Made by a program: the position numbers and the translations under genes. A DNA stretch of 64,000 nucleotides from Bordetella parapertussis (GTDB taxonomy: Bacteria > Pseudomonadota > Gammaproteobacteria > Burkholderiales > Burkholderiaceae_D): positions 1 through 64,000 of the forward strand of contig CAMBFZ010000007.1 in the NCBI GenBank assembly GCA_945866125.1, read 5' to 3'. Below the pieces are notes generated by a model. That model was not told the DNA's origin. It made no database searches and saw only the letters and a list, made by a program, of their open reading frames with translations. Position 1 is the stretch's first letter; each line of letters begins with the position of its first letter. Shown here piece by piece: positions 34,686 through 42,703 of the stretch.

Positions 34686-35579
34686 ATGGATAACAGCGAG
34701 CGCATCGAAGCAGCATTGGAGGCGGCAATCAGGGCACAAGAGGGCGCATCGGGCCCGCCACGACTGGCCGCAGCGATACGGCACGCGGTATTTCCGGGTG
34801 GTGCGCGGATTCGGCCGCACCTCTGTCTGGCCGTGGCGCAAGCCTGCGGCGCCGATGATCTGGGGCTGGCAGCGGCCGCGGGTGCAGCCATTGAGCTCTT
34901 GCATTGTGCTTCGCTGGTACACGACGACTTGCCTTGTTTTGATAATGCGGCCACTCGGCGCGGGCGGCCATCGGTGTTTGCCGCCCATGGCGAGCGACTC
35001 GCGGTGCTGGCAGGTGACGCCCTCATTGTCACGGCTTACCAGAGTGTTGCAGCGGCAGCGGCCACCCGGCCCGAGCGCCTGGTGGCGCTGATCAAGACTA
35101 TTTCGGAAGGGGTGGGCGCGCCGTCGGGCATCGTGGCTGGTCAGGCTTGGGAATGCGAGCCGCGTGTGGCCTTAACCGAATACCAGCGCGCCAAGACCGG
35201 CGCTTTGTTTGTTGCGGCGACAGCTGCCGGCGCGCAAGCCGCGGGCACTGCCGCCGAGCCGTGGCGTGGTTTGGGCGAATGGCTGGGTGAGGCGTATCAG
35301 GTTGCCGATGATATTCGCGACGTCGCCGCTGACCCGGCCTTGCTGGGCAAGCCAACCGGGCAGGATGCCACGCATGGCCGCCCGAGTTCCGCCGCCGAGC
35401 TGGGCTTGTCGGGTGCGATTCAGTATTTCGATCAGCTCATCGCCTACGCCAGCGCGGCTATTCCAAGCTGTCGCGGTTCGGCGCAGCTGCGCACCTTAGT
35501 GCGGCAAGAAGCCAAGCGGCTGGTGCCGGTCGAAATGACCCGCAAGCTATTGCCTAACGTTACCCGCGTGGCAGCGTAA
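34686..35579 (+). CDS. crtE: Geranylgeranyl diphosphate synthase
   Basis: Makes GGPP for carotenoids and for the bacteriochlorophyll tail. The 297 residues carry the first Asp-rich motif LVHDDLPCFDNAATRRGRPS near 81-100 and the second DDIRD near 215. The ATG at 34686 follows CGGAGGA; a start at 34632 would lie in the operator region. Paired with crtF, which begins immediately after the stop codon. Confidence 0.93.
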   Translation: MDNSERIEAALEAAIRAQEGASGPPRLAAAIRHAVFPGGARIRPHLCLAVAQACGADDLGLAAAAGAAIELLHCASLVHDDLPCFDNAATRRGRPSVFAAHGERLAVLAGDALIVTAYQSVAAAAATRPERLVALIKTISEGVGAPSGIVAGQAWECEPRVALTEYQRAKTGALFVAATAAGAQAAGTAAEPWRGLGEWLGEAYQVADDIRDVAADPALLGKPTGQDATHGRPSSAAELGLSGAIQYFDQLIAYASAAIPSCRGSAQLRTLVRQEAKRLVPVEMTRKLLPNVTRVAA

Positions 35580-36737
35580 ATGGCAGCGGCCGGCGTCACG
35601 CTCTCATGGATTGACCGGCTGCTCGCCCTGCGCGACCGGCTGCTGGCCAGTCCTGCCTTTCATCGTGCCGCTTCCGGTTTTGTGCTGACGCGCCCGATTG
35701 CCCAGCGGCGCGCGCGCGAAGTCTTCGATCTGGTTGCTGGCTTTGTTTATTCTCAAGTACTAACAGCGTGTGTGCGGCTAGATCTCTTTGGCAAGCTTGC
35801 CAAAGGCCCGCAAAGTCTCTCCGTGCTGGCGCAGCAAATGGCGCTGACGGCGGAAGCGGCAGAGCGGCTGTTGGCCGCCGCCCAATCATTGAAGTTGGTT
35901 GAAAAACGCGGCAAGGACGCCGCCGGCGAACAACGCTGGGGTCTCGGCGTATTGGGCGCACCTTTAGTGGACAACCAGGCGGTGCTGGCGATGGTCGAGC
36001 ATCACGCCACCCTGTATGCCGACTTGGCCGATCCGGTGGCGCTACTGCGCGGCAGCGGCCCGCCGCCGGCCCTTTCCGGCTATTACCCCTACACCGCTGA
36101 AGACGCGACTACCGAAGCCAGCGGATTAGCGCCCGAAAAAGTGGCCAGCTATTCGCAGCTGATGTCAGCCTCGCAGCCGCTGGTGGCCGCTGAAATTTTG
36201 GACGCTTTTGACTTAAGCCCTTTCCGCAGTCTGCTCGACGTCGGTGGCGGCGAAGGGCGTTTTCTCACTAGCGTGGCCGCCCGCGCACCGCACCTGAGCC
36301 TGACGCTGTTTGACTTGCCCGCCGTAGCTGAGCGCGCCCGCGCCCGCTTTGCCTCGGCCGGTATCGCCGACCGGGCCACCGCAGTGGGCGGCAATTTTTT
36401 AGCCGATAGTCTGCCCAGCGGCGCCGACATTGCTTCGCTGGTGCGCGTCATCCATGACCACGATGATGCCCGTGCGTTGACCATTTTGCAGTCTGTACGG
36501 CGGGCTTTGCCCAAAGGTGGCACGCTCATTTTGGCCGAGCCCATGTCGGGCACCCCCGGCGCCGAGGCCATGGGCGACGCCTATTTTGGCTTTTACCTGC
36601 TGGCCATGGGTCGTGGCCAGCCGCGTACGGCCGATCAGCTCACCGCGCTCTTGCACGCCGCCGGCTTTGGCGGCGTACGCCTGCTACCCACCCGCATCCC
36701 GCTGCAAGTGCGCATGCTGGTGGCGCAGGTGGTGTAA
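35580..36737 (+). CDS. crtF: Demethylspheroidene / hydroxyneurosporene O-methyltransferase
   Basis: SAM-dependent methyltransferase adding the 1-methoxy group of spheroidene-type carotenoids. The 385 residues have an N-terminal dimerisation domain (TRPIAQRRAREVFDLVAGF) and a C-terminal Rossmann domain with LLDVGGGEGRFLTSVAARAP near 218-237 and LVRVIHDHDD near 285. It directly abuts crtE, so translation is probably coupled. The bchC promoter follows after its stop. Confidence 0.92.
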   Translation: MAAAGVTLSWIDRLLALRDRLLASPAFHRAASGFVLTRPIAQRRAREVFDLVAGFVYSQVLTACVRLDLFGKLAKGPQSLSVLAQQMALTAEAAERLLAAAQSLKLVEKRGKDAAGEQRWGLGVLGAPLVDNQAVLAMVEHHATLYADLADPVALLRGSGPPPALSGYYPYTAEDATTEASGLAPEKVASYSQLMSASQPLVAAEILDAFDLSPFRSLLDVGGGEGRFLTSVAARAPHLSLTLFDLPAVAERARARFASAGIADRATAVGGNFLADSLPSGADIASLVRVIHDHDDARALTILQSVRRALPKGGTLILAEPMSGTPGAEAMGDAYFGFYLLAMGRGQPRTADQLTALLHAAGFGGVRLLPTRIPLQVRMLVAQVV

Positions 36738-36758
36738 ACCTGCCCAACCCATACTTTG

Positions 36759-36802
36759 TGTAAATATTACTTGACAGTAAGTGGTGTAAGCATAGAATGA
36801 CA
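36759..36802 (+). promoter_or_regulatory. bchC superoperon promoter with two PpsR operators
   Basis: Two perfect TGT-N12-ACA sites, 36759-36776 and 36785-36802, are 8 bp apart. The first ends in the -35 box TTGACA (36771-36776); the -10 box TAGAAT (36793-36798), 16 bp on, lies inside the second. This is the known layout of the Rhodobacter bchC promoter, where CrtJ binds both sites cooperatively. It lies 90 bp before bchC and should drive bchCXYZ, puf and crtADC. Confidence 0.85.
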
Positions 36803-36891
36803 CTATCCCAAAGAGCCAGGTAACCCGGCATGACCAACCTCTATCACGAGACAGTAAGCCGTTCTGCCAGCACCCCTGTTGAGGCGGTCGC

Positions 36892-37830
36892 ATGAACGCG
36901 CACGCCGTCGTGCTGGAGCAGCCTTTGCAGCTCAATGTGCGCGAGTTGCCGCTGACTGCGCCGACGGTTAACGATCTTGTGGTTGATATCGCCTGGAGCG
37001 GTATTTCTACGGGGACTGAAAAATTACTCTGGTCCGGCCGTATGCCGTCGTTTCCAGGCATGGGCTATCCGCTGGTGCCGGGGTATGAGTCGGTCGGCCG
37101 CGTCACACAGGCCGGCAGCAGCACCAATTACCAGATCGGCGAATTGGTCTTCGTGCCTGGCGCTGCCTGTTTTGGTGATGTGCGCGGCCTGTTTGGCGGT
37201 GCAGCTTCACGGGTGGTGATTCCAGCTTTGCGCGCGATGCGGATTAAAGAAGAGCTCGGCGAACAAGGCACCTTGCTCGCGTTGGCGGCAACCGCTTATC
37301 ACGCGCACTCGTCGCCGGGCCTGATGCAACCTGAATTGATTGTGGGTCATGGCGTACTCGGCCGGATGATTGCGCGCTTAGCCGTGATCGCGGGCGCCAA
37401 GCCGGTCGTATGGGACACCAATCCGGCACGGCGCAGCGGTGCCAGCGGCTATGAGGTCATCGATCCCAAGGACGACAGCCGCAGCAATTACCGTTGCATT
37501 TGCGACGTCAGTGGTGACCCGACTTTGCTCGATAGCTTGATTGCCCGCGCCGCGCCCGGTTGCGAAATCGTGCTCGCCGGTTTTTATGATGATCGTCTGT
37601 CGTTTGCGTTTGCGCCGGCTTTCATGCGCGAGGCGCGCATCCGGGTTGCGGCCCAGTGGAAACCACAAGATTTACAAGCTGTACGCGAGCTCGCGGAGAC
37701 TGGCCGCTTGTCTTTGCATGATCTCATCACCCACCGCAGCGTGCCTGAGCACGCGGATGCGGCTTACCGAACGGCCTTCAGTGATCCTGCTTGTCTGAAG
37801 ATGATTCTCGACTGGAGAAACACGCAATGA
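36892..37830 (+). CDS. bchC: 3-hydroxyethyl bacteriochlorophyllide a dehydrogenase
   Basis: Oxidises the C3 hydroxyethyl group to acetyl, the last change to the bacteriochlorin ring. The 312-residue protein belongs to the medium-chain dehydrogenase fold: GISTGTEKLLWSGRMPSFPG near 38-57, LVPGYESVGRV and the nucleotide-binding IVGHGVLGRMIARLA near 147-161. It opens the bchCXYZ-puf-crt superoperon and its stop overlaps the bchX start. Confidence 0.94.
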   Translation: MNAHAVVLEQPLQLNVRELPLTAPTVNDLVVDIAWSGISTGTEKLLWSGRMPSFPGMGYPLVPGYESVGRVTQAGSSTNYQIGELVFVPGAACFGDVRGLFGGAASRVVIPALRAMRIKEELGEQGTLLALAATAYHAHSSPGLMQPELIVGHGVLGRMIARLAVIAGAKPVVWDTNPARRSGASGYEVIDPKDDSRSNYRCICDVSGDPTLLDSLIARAAPGCEIVLAGFYDDRLSFAFAPAFMREARIRVAAQWKPQDLQAVRELAETGRLSLHDLITHRSVPEHADAAYRTAFSDPACLKMILDWRNTQ

Positions 37831-38840
37831 CCAATACGATTCCTGCCACTGCCACGATTAAATTTATGCAGAAAGAAAGCCTGCGCGCGGAGGCGGCAAT
37901 TGAGCCTGATGCGGTCTCGACCTCGCCTGTGACGAAAGAAACCCAGATCATTGCGATCTATGGCAAAGGCGGCATCGGTAAAAGTTTTACGCTGGCCAAT
38001 CTGTCTTACATGATGGCGCAGCAGGGCAAGAAGGTATTGCTGATCGGTTGTGATCCCAAGAGTGACACGACGTCTTTGTTATTTGGCGGGCGCGCGTGTC
38101 CGACCATTATTGAGACCTCCTCGAAGAAAAAACTCGCCGGTGAAGCAGTCGCTATTGGTGACGTCTGCTTCAAGCGCGATGGTGTTTATGCGATGGAGTT
38201 AGGCGGTCCCGAAGTCGGTCGTGGCTGCGGCGGTCGCGGCATTATTCATGGTTTTGAGCTGCTCGAAAAACTGGGCTTTCACGAGTGGGGTTTTGATTAT
38301 GTGCTGCTCGATTTTCTGGGTGACGTCGTCTGCGGCGGCTTTGGATTGCCGATTGCGCGCGACATGTGCCAGAAGGTAATCGTGGTGGGTAGTAATGACT
38401 TGCAGTCGCTGTATGTGGCCAACAATGTTTGCTCGGCAGTCGAGTATTTCCGCAAGCTCGGCGGTAACGTCGGCGTCGCCGGTATGGTGATTAATAAAGA
38501 CGACGGCACGGGCGAGGCACAAGCGTTTGCTGACCATGTGGGCATTCCGGTGCTCTCGGCGATACCGGCCAACGAAGACATCCGTCGCAAAAGCGCCAGC
38601 TACGAAATCATTGGCCGTCCCGATACGCAATGGGGCCCGCTGTTTGCTGAGCTCGCCAAGAACGTCGGTGAAGCGCCGCCGGTGCGGCCCAAGCCCATGA
38701 CGCAAGATGAATTGCTCGGCCTGTTTTCGGCAGATGTCGTCGGCCGCAACGTGGTGCTCGAGCCGGCGACCGTGTTCGACATGGTCGGCAAATCCGAAAT
38801 TATTAAAGAAACGCTCGAAGTCGTCTACGACGAAGTCTAA
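37827..38840 (+). CDS. bchX: Chlorophyllide a reductase iron protein BchX
   Basis: NifH-like ATPase that reduces the BchYZ component of chlorophyllide a oxidoreductase. The 337 residues have the P-loop GKGGIGKSFTLANL near 46-59, IGCDPKSDTTSLLF, and the cluster cysteines in GGPEVGRGCGGRG and LGDVVCGGFG. ATG 37827 overlaps the bchC stop (ATGA). It differs from BchL by Phe in place of Thr after the P-loop serine. Confidence 0.95.
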   Translation: MTNTIPATATIKFMQKESLRAEAAIEPDAVSTSPVTKETQIIAIYGKGGIGKSFTLANLSYMMAQQGKKVLLIGCDPKSDTTSLLFGGRACPTIIETSSKKKLAGEAVAIGDVCFKRDGVYAMELGGPEVGRGCGGRGIIHGFELLEKLGFHEWGFDYVLLDFLGDVVCGGFGLPIARDMCQKVIVVGSNDLQSLYVANNVCSAVEYFRKLGGNVGVAGMVINKDDGTGEAQAFADHVGIPVLSAIPANEDIRRKSASYEIIGRPDTQWGPLFAELAKNVGEAPPVRPKPMTQDELLGLFSADVVGRNVVLEPATVFDMVGKSEIIKETLEVVYDEV

Positions 38841-38850
38841 AGCCAAGCGT

Positions 38851-40386
38851 ATGAGCCATCCCGTCATTCCTATCGTCGCTGCAGTGCCCAATCCGGCCGC
38901 CTTAGAAGGCGATGGTCAAGGCTGCCATTCGGGTAAAGACGCCATGGGTGCGGCTGCCCGTGCCGCAGGCAAAAGCGACACCCTGGATCAGTACGCGAAA
39001 GATTATCCGAAAGGTCCGCACGATCAGCCGCAAAGCATGTGCCCGGCCTTTGGCTCCTTGCGGGTCGGTCTACGCATGCGCCGCACCGCCACCATTTTGT
39101 CGGGCTCGGCGTGCTGCGTTTACGGCTTGACGTTTACCTCGCATTTTTATGGCGCCCGTCGAAGCGTCGGTTATGTGCCGTTCAATTCCGAGTCGCTCGT
39201 TACCGGCAAGCTGTTTGAAGATATTCGTGATGCGGTTCACAAAGAAGCCAATCCGGATTTGTATGACGCCATTGTCGTCATCAATCTGTGCGTACCAACC
39301 GCCAGCGGTGTGCCGCTGCAGATTCTGCCCAAAGAAATCAATGGCGTGCGCGTGATCGGTATCGACGTGCCTGGTTTTGGTGTGCCTACCCACGCAGAAG
39401 CCAAAGATGTGTTGGCCGGTGCGATGCTCAAATATGCGCGCGGCGAAATCATGGCCGGGCCGGTACCGGCGCCGCGCCAACGCACCATTGGCAAACCCAC
39501 CATCACCTTGTTGGGCGAAATGTTTCCGGCCGATCCGGTCGTCATCGGCATGATGTTGGAGCCGATGGGTTTGGCGGTAGGCTCGGTTGTGCCGACGCGT
39601 GAATGGCGCGAGTTGTACACCGCACTAGACTGCGCTGCCGTGGCCGCGATCCATCCGTTTTATACCGCGAGTATTCGCGAATTCGAAGCAGCTGGCCGTA
39701 GTGTGATCGGCTCTGCGCCTGTCGGCTATGACGGTACCGAAGCCTGGCTGCAAGCCATCGGCAACAGCTGCAATGTGGGTCAGGACAAAATCGATGCGGC
39801 AAAAAATCGGCTGCTGCCGGCGATCAAGGGCGCACTGGCTGCGACACCGATCAAAGGTCGTATCACGCTCTCAGGCTACGAAGGATCTGAGTTGCTGGTG
39901 GCACGTTTGCTAATTGAAAGCGGCGCAGATTTGCGCTATGTGGGAACGGCCTGTCCCAAGACGCCGTATAGCGCGGCGGATTGCGATTGGCTCGAAGCGC
40001 GTGGCGTGCATGTGCAATATCGCGCTTCGCTGGAGCAGGATCTCGCCGCTATGCACGAATTCCAGCCCGATCTGGCTATCGGTACCACGCCAATTGTGCA
40101 GGCTGCCAAAGAGCGCAGCATTCCGGGTTTGTATTTTACGAATTTGATTTCCGCGCGGCCCCTGATGGGTCCGGCTGGTGCCGGCTCGCTGGCTACCGTG
40201 ATTAACGCTGCGATCGCCAACAAAGGCCGCTTCGACGCGATGAAGGATTTCTTTGATGGCGCCGGTAACGGCGACAGCGCCGGCGTATGGGAAGAGGTGC
40301 CTGCTGCACGTCCCGAGTTCCGCGCCGAGACGCGTCGCAAGCTCGAGAAGATGGCCAAGAAGCGCAAAGCCGAGGAGATGATCTGA
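38851..40386 (+). CDS. bchY: Chlorophyllide a reductase subunit Y
   Basis: One subunit of the BchYZ catalytic component that reduces ring B of chlorophyllide a. The 511-residue NifD/BchN relative starts MSHPVIPIVAAVPN and has early cysteines in GQGCHSGKD, SMCPAFGSLR and GSACCVYGL that suit a shared 4Fe-4S cluster. The ATG at 38851, 10 bp after bchX, was preferred over longer starts inside bchX. The stop shares one base with the bchZ ATG. Confidence 0.94.
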   Translation: MSHPVIPIVAAVPNPAALEGDGQGCHSGKDAMGAAARAAGKSDTLDQYAKDYPKGPHDQPQSMCPAFGSLRVGLRMRRTATILSGSACCVYGLTFTSHFYGARRSVGYVPFNSESLVTGKLFEDIRDAVHKEANPDLYDAIVVINLCVPTASGVPLQILPKEINGVRVIGIDVPGFGVPTHAEAKDVLAGAMLKYARGEIMAGPVPAPRQRTIGKPTITLLGEMFPADPVVIGMMLEPMGLAVGSVVPTREWRELYTALDCAAVAAIHPFYTASIREFEAAGRSVIGSAPVGYDGTEAWLQAIGNSCNVGQDKIDAAKNRLLPAIKGALAATPIKGRITLSGYEGSELLVARLLIESGADLRYVGTACPKTPYSAADCDWLEARGVHVQYRASLEQDLAAMHEFQPDLAIGTTPIVQAAKERSIPGLYFTNLISARPLMGPAGAGSLATVINAAIANKGRFDAMKDFFDGAGNGDSAGVWEEVPAARPEFRAETRRKLEKMAKKRKAEEMI

Positions 40387-41861
40387 TGTTTGTCATCGAC
40401 CACGACCGGGCAGGCGGCTATTGGGGTGCGGTGTATGTTTTCACCGCCATCAAGGGTTTGCAAGTCATCATCGACGGTCCGGTCGGTTGCGAAAATTTGC
40501 CTGTTACCTCGGTACTGCATTACAGCGACGCGTTGCCGCCGCATGAATTGCCTATCGTGGTGACCGGTCTGGCAGAGGAACAACTCGGTCGCGAAGGTAC
40601 CGAAGGCTCCATGAAGCGTGCGCATGCGGCGCTGGATCCTGATCTGCCTTCTGTCGTGGTGACGGGCTCGATTGCCGAGATGATCGGTGGCGGCGTCACG
40701 CCGGAAGGCACCAACATCATGCGGTTTTTGCCGCGCACGATCGATGAAGATCAGTGGCAATGCGCCAATCGCGCGATGTTCTGGTTGTGGACCGAGTACG
40801 GCATGAAGACCGTACCGGCGCGCAAGCCCTTCGCCGAACGTCCTGCTGGCGAGAAGCCGCGCGTCAATATCATTGGCCCCAGTTACGGCACCTTCAACAT
40901 GCCGAGTGATCTGGCTGAGATTCGCCGTCTGGTGCAGGGCATTGGCGCCGAGGTCAACATGGTCTTCCCGTTGGGTAGCCACTTGGCCGATGTATCGCGT
41001 CTGGTCGAGGCGGATGTGAACATCTGCATGTACCGCGAATTCGGTCGCATGCTTTGTGAGGCGCTGGATCGTCCTTATTTGCAGGCGCCGATTGGTTTGC
41101 ACAGCACGACAAAATTTTTACGCAAGTTGGGCGAGCTATTGCATCTCGATCCCGAACCTTTTATCGAGCGCGAAAAGCACACCACCATCAAACCGATCTG
41201 GGATCTGTGGCGCTCCGTAACACAAGATTTTTTTGGCACCGCAACGTTTGCTGTAGTCGCCAATGAAACCTACGCACGTGGGCTGCGAAATTTTTTGGAA
41301 ACCGAAATGGGCTTGCCCTGTAATTTTGCGGTCTCCCGCAAGCCCGGCGAAAAAACCGACAACGAAGCCGTCAGAAAAATGGTGCACGAGAAGCCGCCGC
41401 TGGTGATGTACGGCAGCTATAACGAGCGCATGTATCTGGCTGAAGGTGGCAGCAGCTCGCCGATGCGCGCGACGTTTATTCCGGCGTCTTTTCCGGGCGC
41501 GATTATCCGCCGCCATACGGGCACGCCGTTCATGGGCTACGCCGGCGCGACGTATTTGATCCAGGAATTTTGCAATGCCTTGTTTGATGCGCTGTTCCAC
41601 ATCCTGCCGTTGGGTAGCGACATGGACAAGGTTGATCCGACGCTGGCGCGTGGCGAGCAGACCCACAGTGAATGGGAAGACGACGCCCATATGCTGCTTA
41701 ACGAATTAGTGAGCACCGAGCCGGTGCTGGTGCAGATCTCGGCGGCCAAACGCTTGCGGGATCGCGCCGAACGTGATGCGCGCCGCGCTGGCGAAGAGCG
41801 GGTCACTGCCGAGCGGGTCGCGAGTGCCCGCGAAGCTTTGCGTGTAGGTGAGCCGGCATGA
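40386..41861 (+). CDS. bchZ: Chlorophyllide a reductase subunit Z
   Basis: Second catalytic subunit of chlorophyllide a oxidoreductase. The 491 residues begin FVIDHDRAGGYWGAVYVFTA, with the cluster-ligand cysteine in DGPVGCENLPVTS. LPRTIDEDQWQCANRAMFW and the C-terminal Arg-rich helix (LRDRAERDARRAGEERV) resemble other BchZ proteins. It overlaps bchY by one base, and pufB begins 135 bp after its stop. Confidence 0.94.
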   Translation: MFVIDHDRAGGYWGAVYVFTAIKGLQVIIDGPVGCENLPVTSVLHYSDALPPHELPIVVTGLAEEQLGREGTEGSMKRAHAALDPDLPSVVVTGSIAEMIGGGVTPEGTNIMRFLPRTIDEDQWQCANRAMFWLWTEYGMKTVPARKPFAERPAGEKPRVNIIGPSYGTFNMPSDLAEIRRLVQGIGAEVNMVFPLGSHLADVSRLVEADVNICMYREFGRMLCEALDRPYLQAPIGLHSTTKFLRKLGELLHLDPEPFIEREKHTTIKPIWDLWRSVTQDFFGTATFAVVANETYARGLRNFLETEMGLPCNFAVSRKPGEKTDNEAVRKMVHEKPPLVMYGSYNERMYLAEGGSSSPMRATFIPASFPGAIIRRHTGTPFMGYAGATYLIQEFCNALFDALFHILPLGSDMDKVDPTLARGEQTHSEWEDDAHMLLNELVSTEPVLVQISAAKRLRDRAERDARRAGEERVTAERVASAREALRVGEPA

Positions 41862-42004
41862 CGCACAAAAAAATAGAACAAACGATGGTTGCCTTGCAGC
41901 TGTCGACACGGATGTCGTGGCATTACGCTGCGGCTGCCTCGGTTGCGCGGGCGTTGCGCACAACTGGCTGCAAGGCCATTTTGAAGGAGCATTCTCATGG
42001 CTGA
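41858..42004 (+). other. Possible 48-codon leader ORF between bchZ and pufB
   Basis: An ATG overlapping the bchZ stop (ATGA) opens a 48-codon frame that ends 8 bp inside pufB. The peptide is basic with an Ala-rich middle (WHYAAAASVARALR) and no membrane helix. It resembles no known Puf protein, though it occupies the place of pufQ in Rhodobacter. It may be a true short peptide, a ribosome-coupling leader, or chance. Confidence 0.25.
41891..41976 (+). repeat. Long-range inverted repeat in the pufB leader
   Basis: GCCTTGCAGC (41891-41900) and GCTGCAAGGC (41967-41976) are perfect 10-bp inverted arms, 66 bp apart, ending 6 bp before the pufB ribosome site (GAAGGAG, 41983-41989). A folded leader RNA that affects pufB translation or mRNA 5' stability is possible. 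Confidence 0.45.
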
Positions 42005-42143
42005 ACGGAAAAGTATCTCCGGCATGACTGATGAAGAGGCTCAGGAATTCCATGCGTATTACATTCAGGGAATGGTCGGATTCACGGCAGTAGCCGTTGT
42101 CGCCCACATCCTCGTTTGGGCATGGCGTCCCTGGTTCGTCTGA
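41997..42143 (+). CDS. pufB: Light-harvesting 1 beta subunit
   Basis: A 48-residue antenna polypeptide, too short for most ORF filters. MTDEEAQEFHAYYIQG leads into the helix with the bacteriochlorophyll-binding His37 (TAVAVVAHILVW) and the conserved C-terminal WRPWF. His19 is also a conserved LH beta residue. A strong GAAGGAG ribosome site lies 7 bp before ATG. Unlike the usual order, an extra ORF separates it from pufA. Confidence 0.95.
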   Translation: MAERKSISGMTDEEAQEFHAYYIQGMVGFTAVAVVAHILVWAWRPWFV

Positions 42144-42179
42144 TCTCGTAAATTCGCGGATAGCGAAAGGAAAACTGTG

Positions 42180-42401
42180 ATGACCAACACACCACAAGAT
42201 ATCGAACAGATGCTGAAAGAGGATTCTTATACTTTCAAGCTGATTTTTTCTCTGGGCTTCATCGTCATATTTGCTATTGCCATGGTCGGGACACTGACCG
42301 GAATGCGCTGGCGGAGTTGGCTACCCGGAGCGGAAAGCTGCAAGTCCGTCTTTGGCGGTGTGCAGGCCGCGGTTTATTCGTTTATGTCACACACACTTTA
42401 G
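42180..42401 (+). CDS. Single-span membrane protein encoded between pufB and pufA
   Basis: A 73-residue protein with an acidic N-terminus (TPQDIEQMLKEDSY), one helix at about 20-42 (FKLIFSLGFIVIFAIAMVG and on) and RWRSWLPG at its cytoplasmic-type end, then a 24-residue tail with one Cys. The helix has no His, so it is not an LH polypeptide. The pattern F-x-L-x-FSL-x2-IV-x3-(x)-A-x-VG recalls my memory of Rhodobacter PufQ; a PufX- or gamma-like RC-LH1 subunit is another option. An AAAGGA site precedes ATG 42180 (GTG 42177 possible), and the pufA ribosome site touches its stop. Confidence 0.75.
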   Translation: MTNTPQDIEQMLKEDSYTFKLIFSLGFIVIFAIAMVGTLTGMRWRSWLPGAESCKSVFGGVQAAVYSFMSHTL

Positions 42402-42413
42402 GGAGTAGGAACC

Positions 42414-42590
42414 ATGTGGAGAATATGGCGCCTGTACGATCCTCTGCGAGCCATGGTGGTTCAGGGGATATTTCTGTTTGCTCTGGCAGCGATGATTCAT
42501 CTCATCCTGTTAAGCACAAACAAATTCAACTGGCTCGACGGTCCGAAAGGCGCTCCAACAGCGCAAAACGCGGCGATGCCAGCGAAGTAA
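42414..42590 (+). CDS. pufA: Light-harvesting 1 alpha subunit
   Basis: A 58-residue antenna polypeptide. WRIWRLYDPLRAM is the classical LH1 alpha start; the helix carries His29 (FALAAMIHLILLST), which binds bacteriochlorophyll, and NKFNWLDG follows. A GGGAGTAGGA ribosome site overlaps the stop of the preceding ORF. It is followed by a long RNA hairpin before pufL. Confidence 0.95.
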   Translation: MWRIWRLYDPLRAMVVQGIFLFALAAMIHLILLSTNKFNWLDGPKGAPTAQNAAMPAK

Positions 42591-42607
42591 TCCACTTTTT
42601 TGGTGGT

Positions 42608-42647
42608 GGGCAGGTGCGCGGCAATGTCATTGCCCACGCGCCTGCCC
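42608..42647 (+). promoter_or_regulatory. pufBA-pufL intercistronic stem-loop
   Basis: GGGCAGG (42608-42614) pairs with CCTGCCC (42641-42647); inside, TGCG pairs with CGCG (one G-T) and GGCAAT with ATTGCC around a GTC loop, giving about 17 pairs with one small internal bulge. In Rhodobacter the equivalent hairpin protects the pufBA mRNA from 3' decay and raises LH1 over RC. The same role is inferred here. Confidence 0.8.
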
Positions 42648-42703
42648 TTTACAGAATTTATTAATGGATGCGCTTGACGTATCCGTGCTGCGAGGGCTCG
42701 ATC

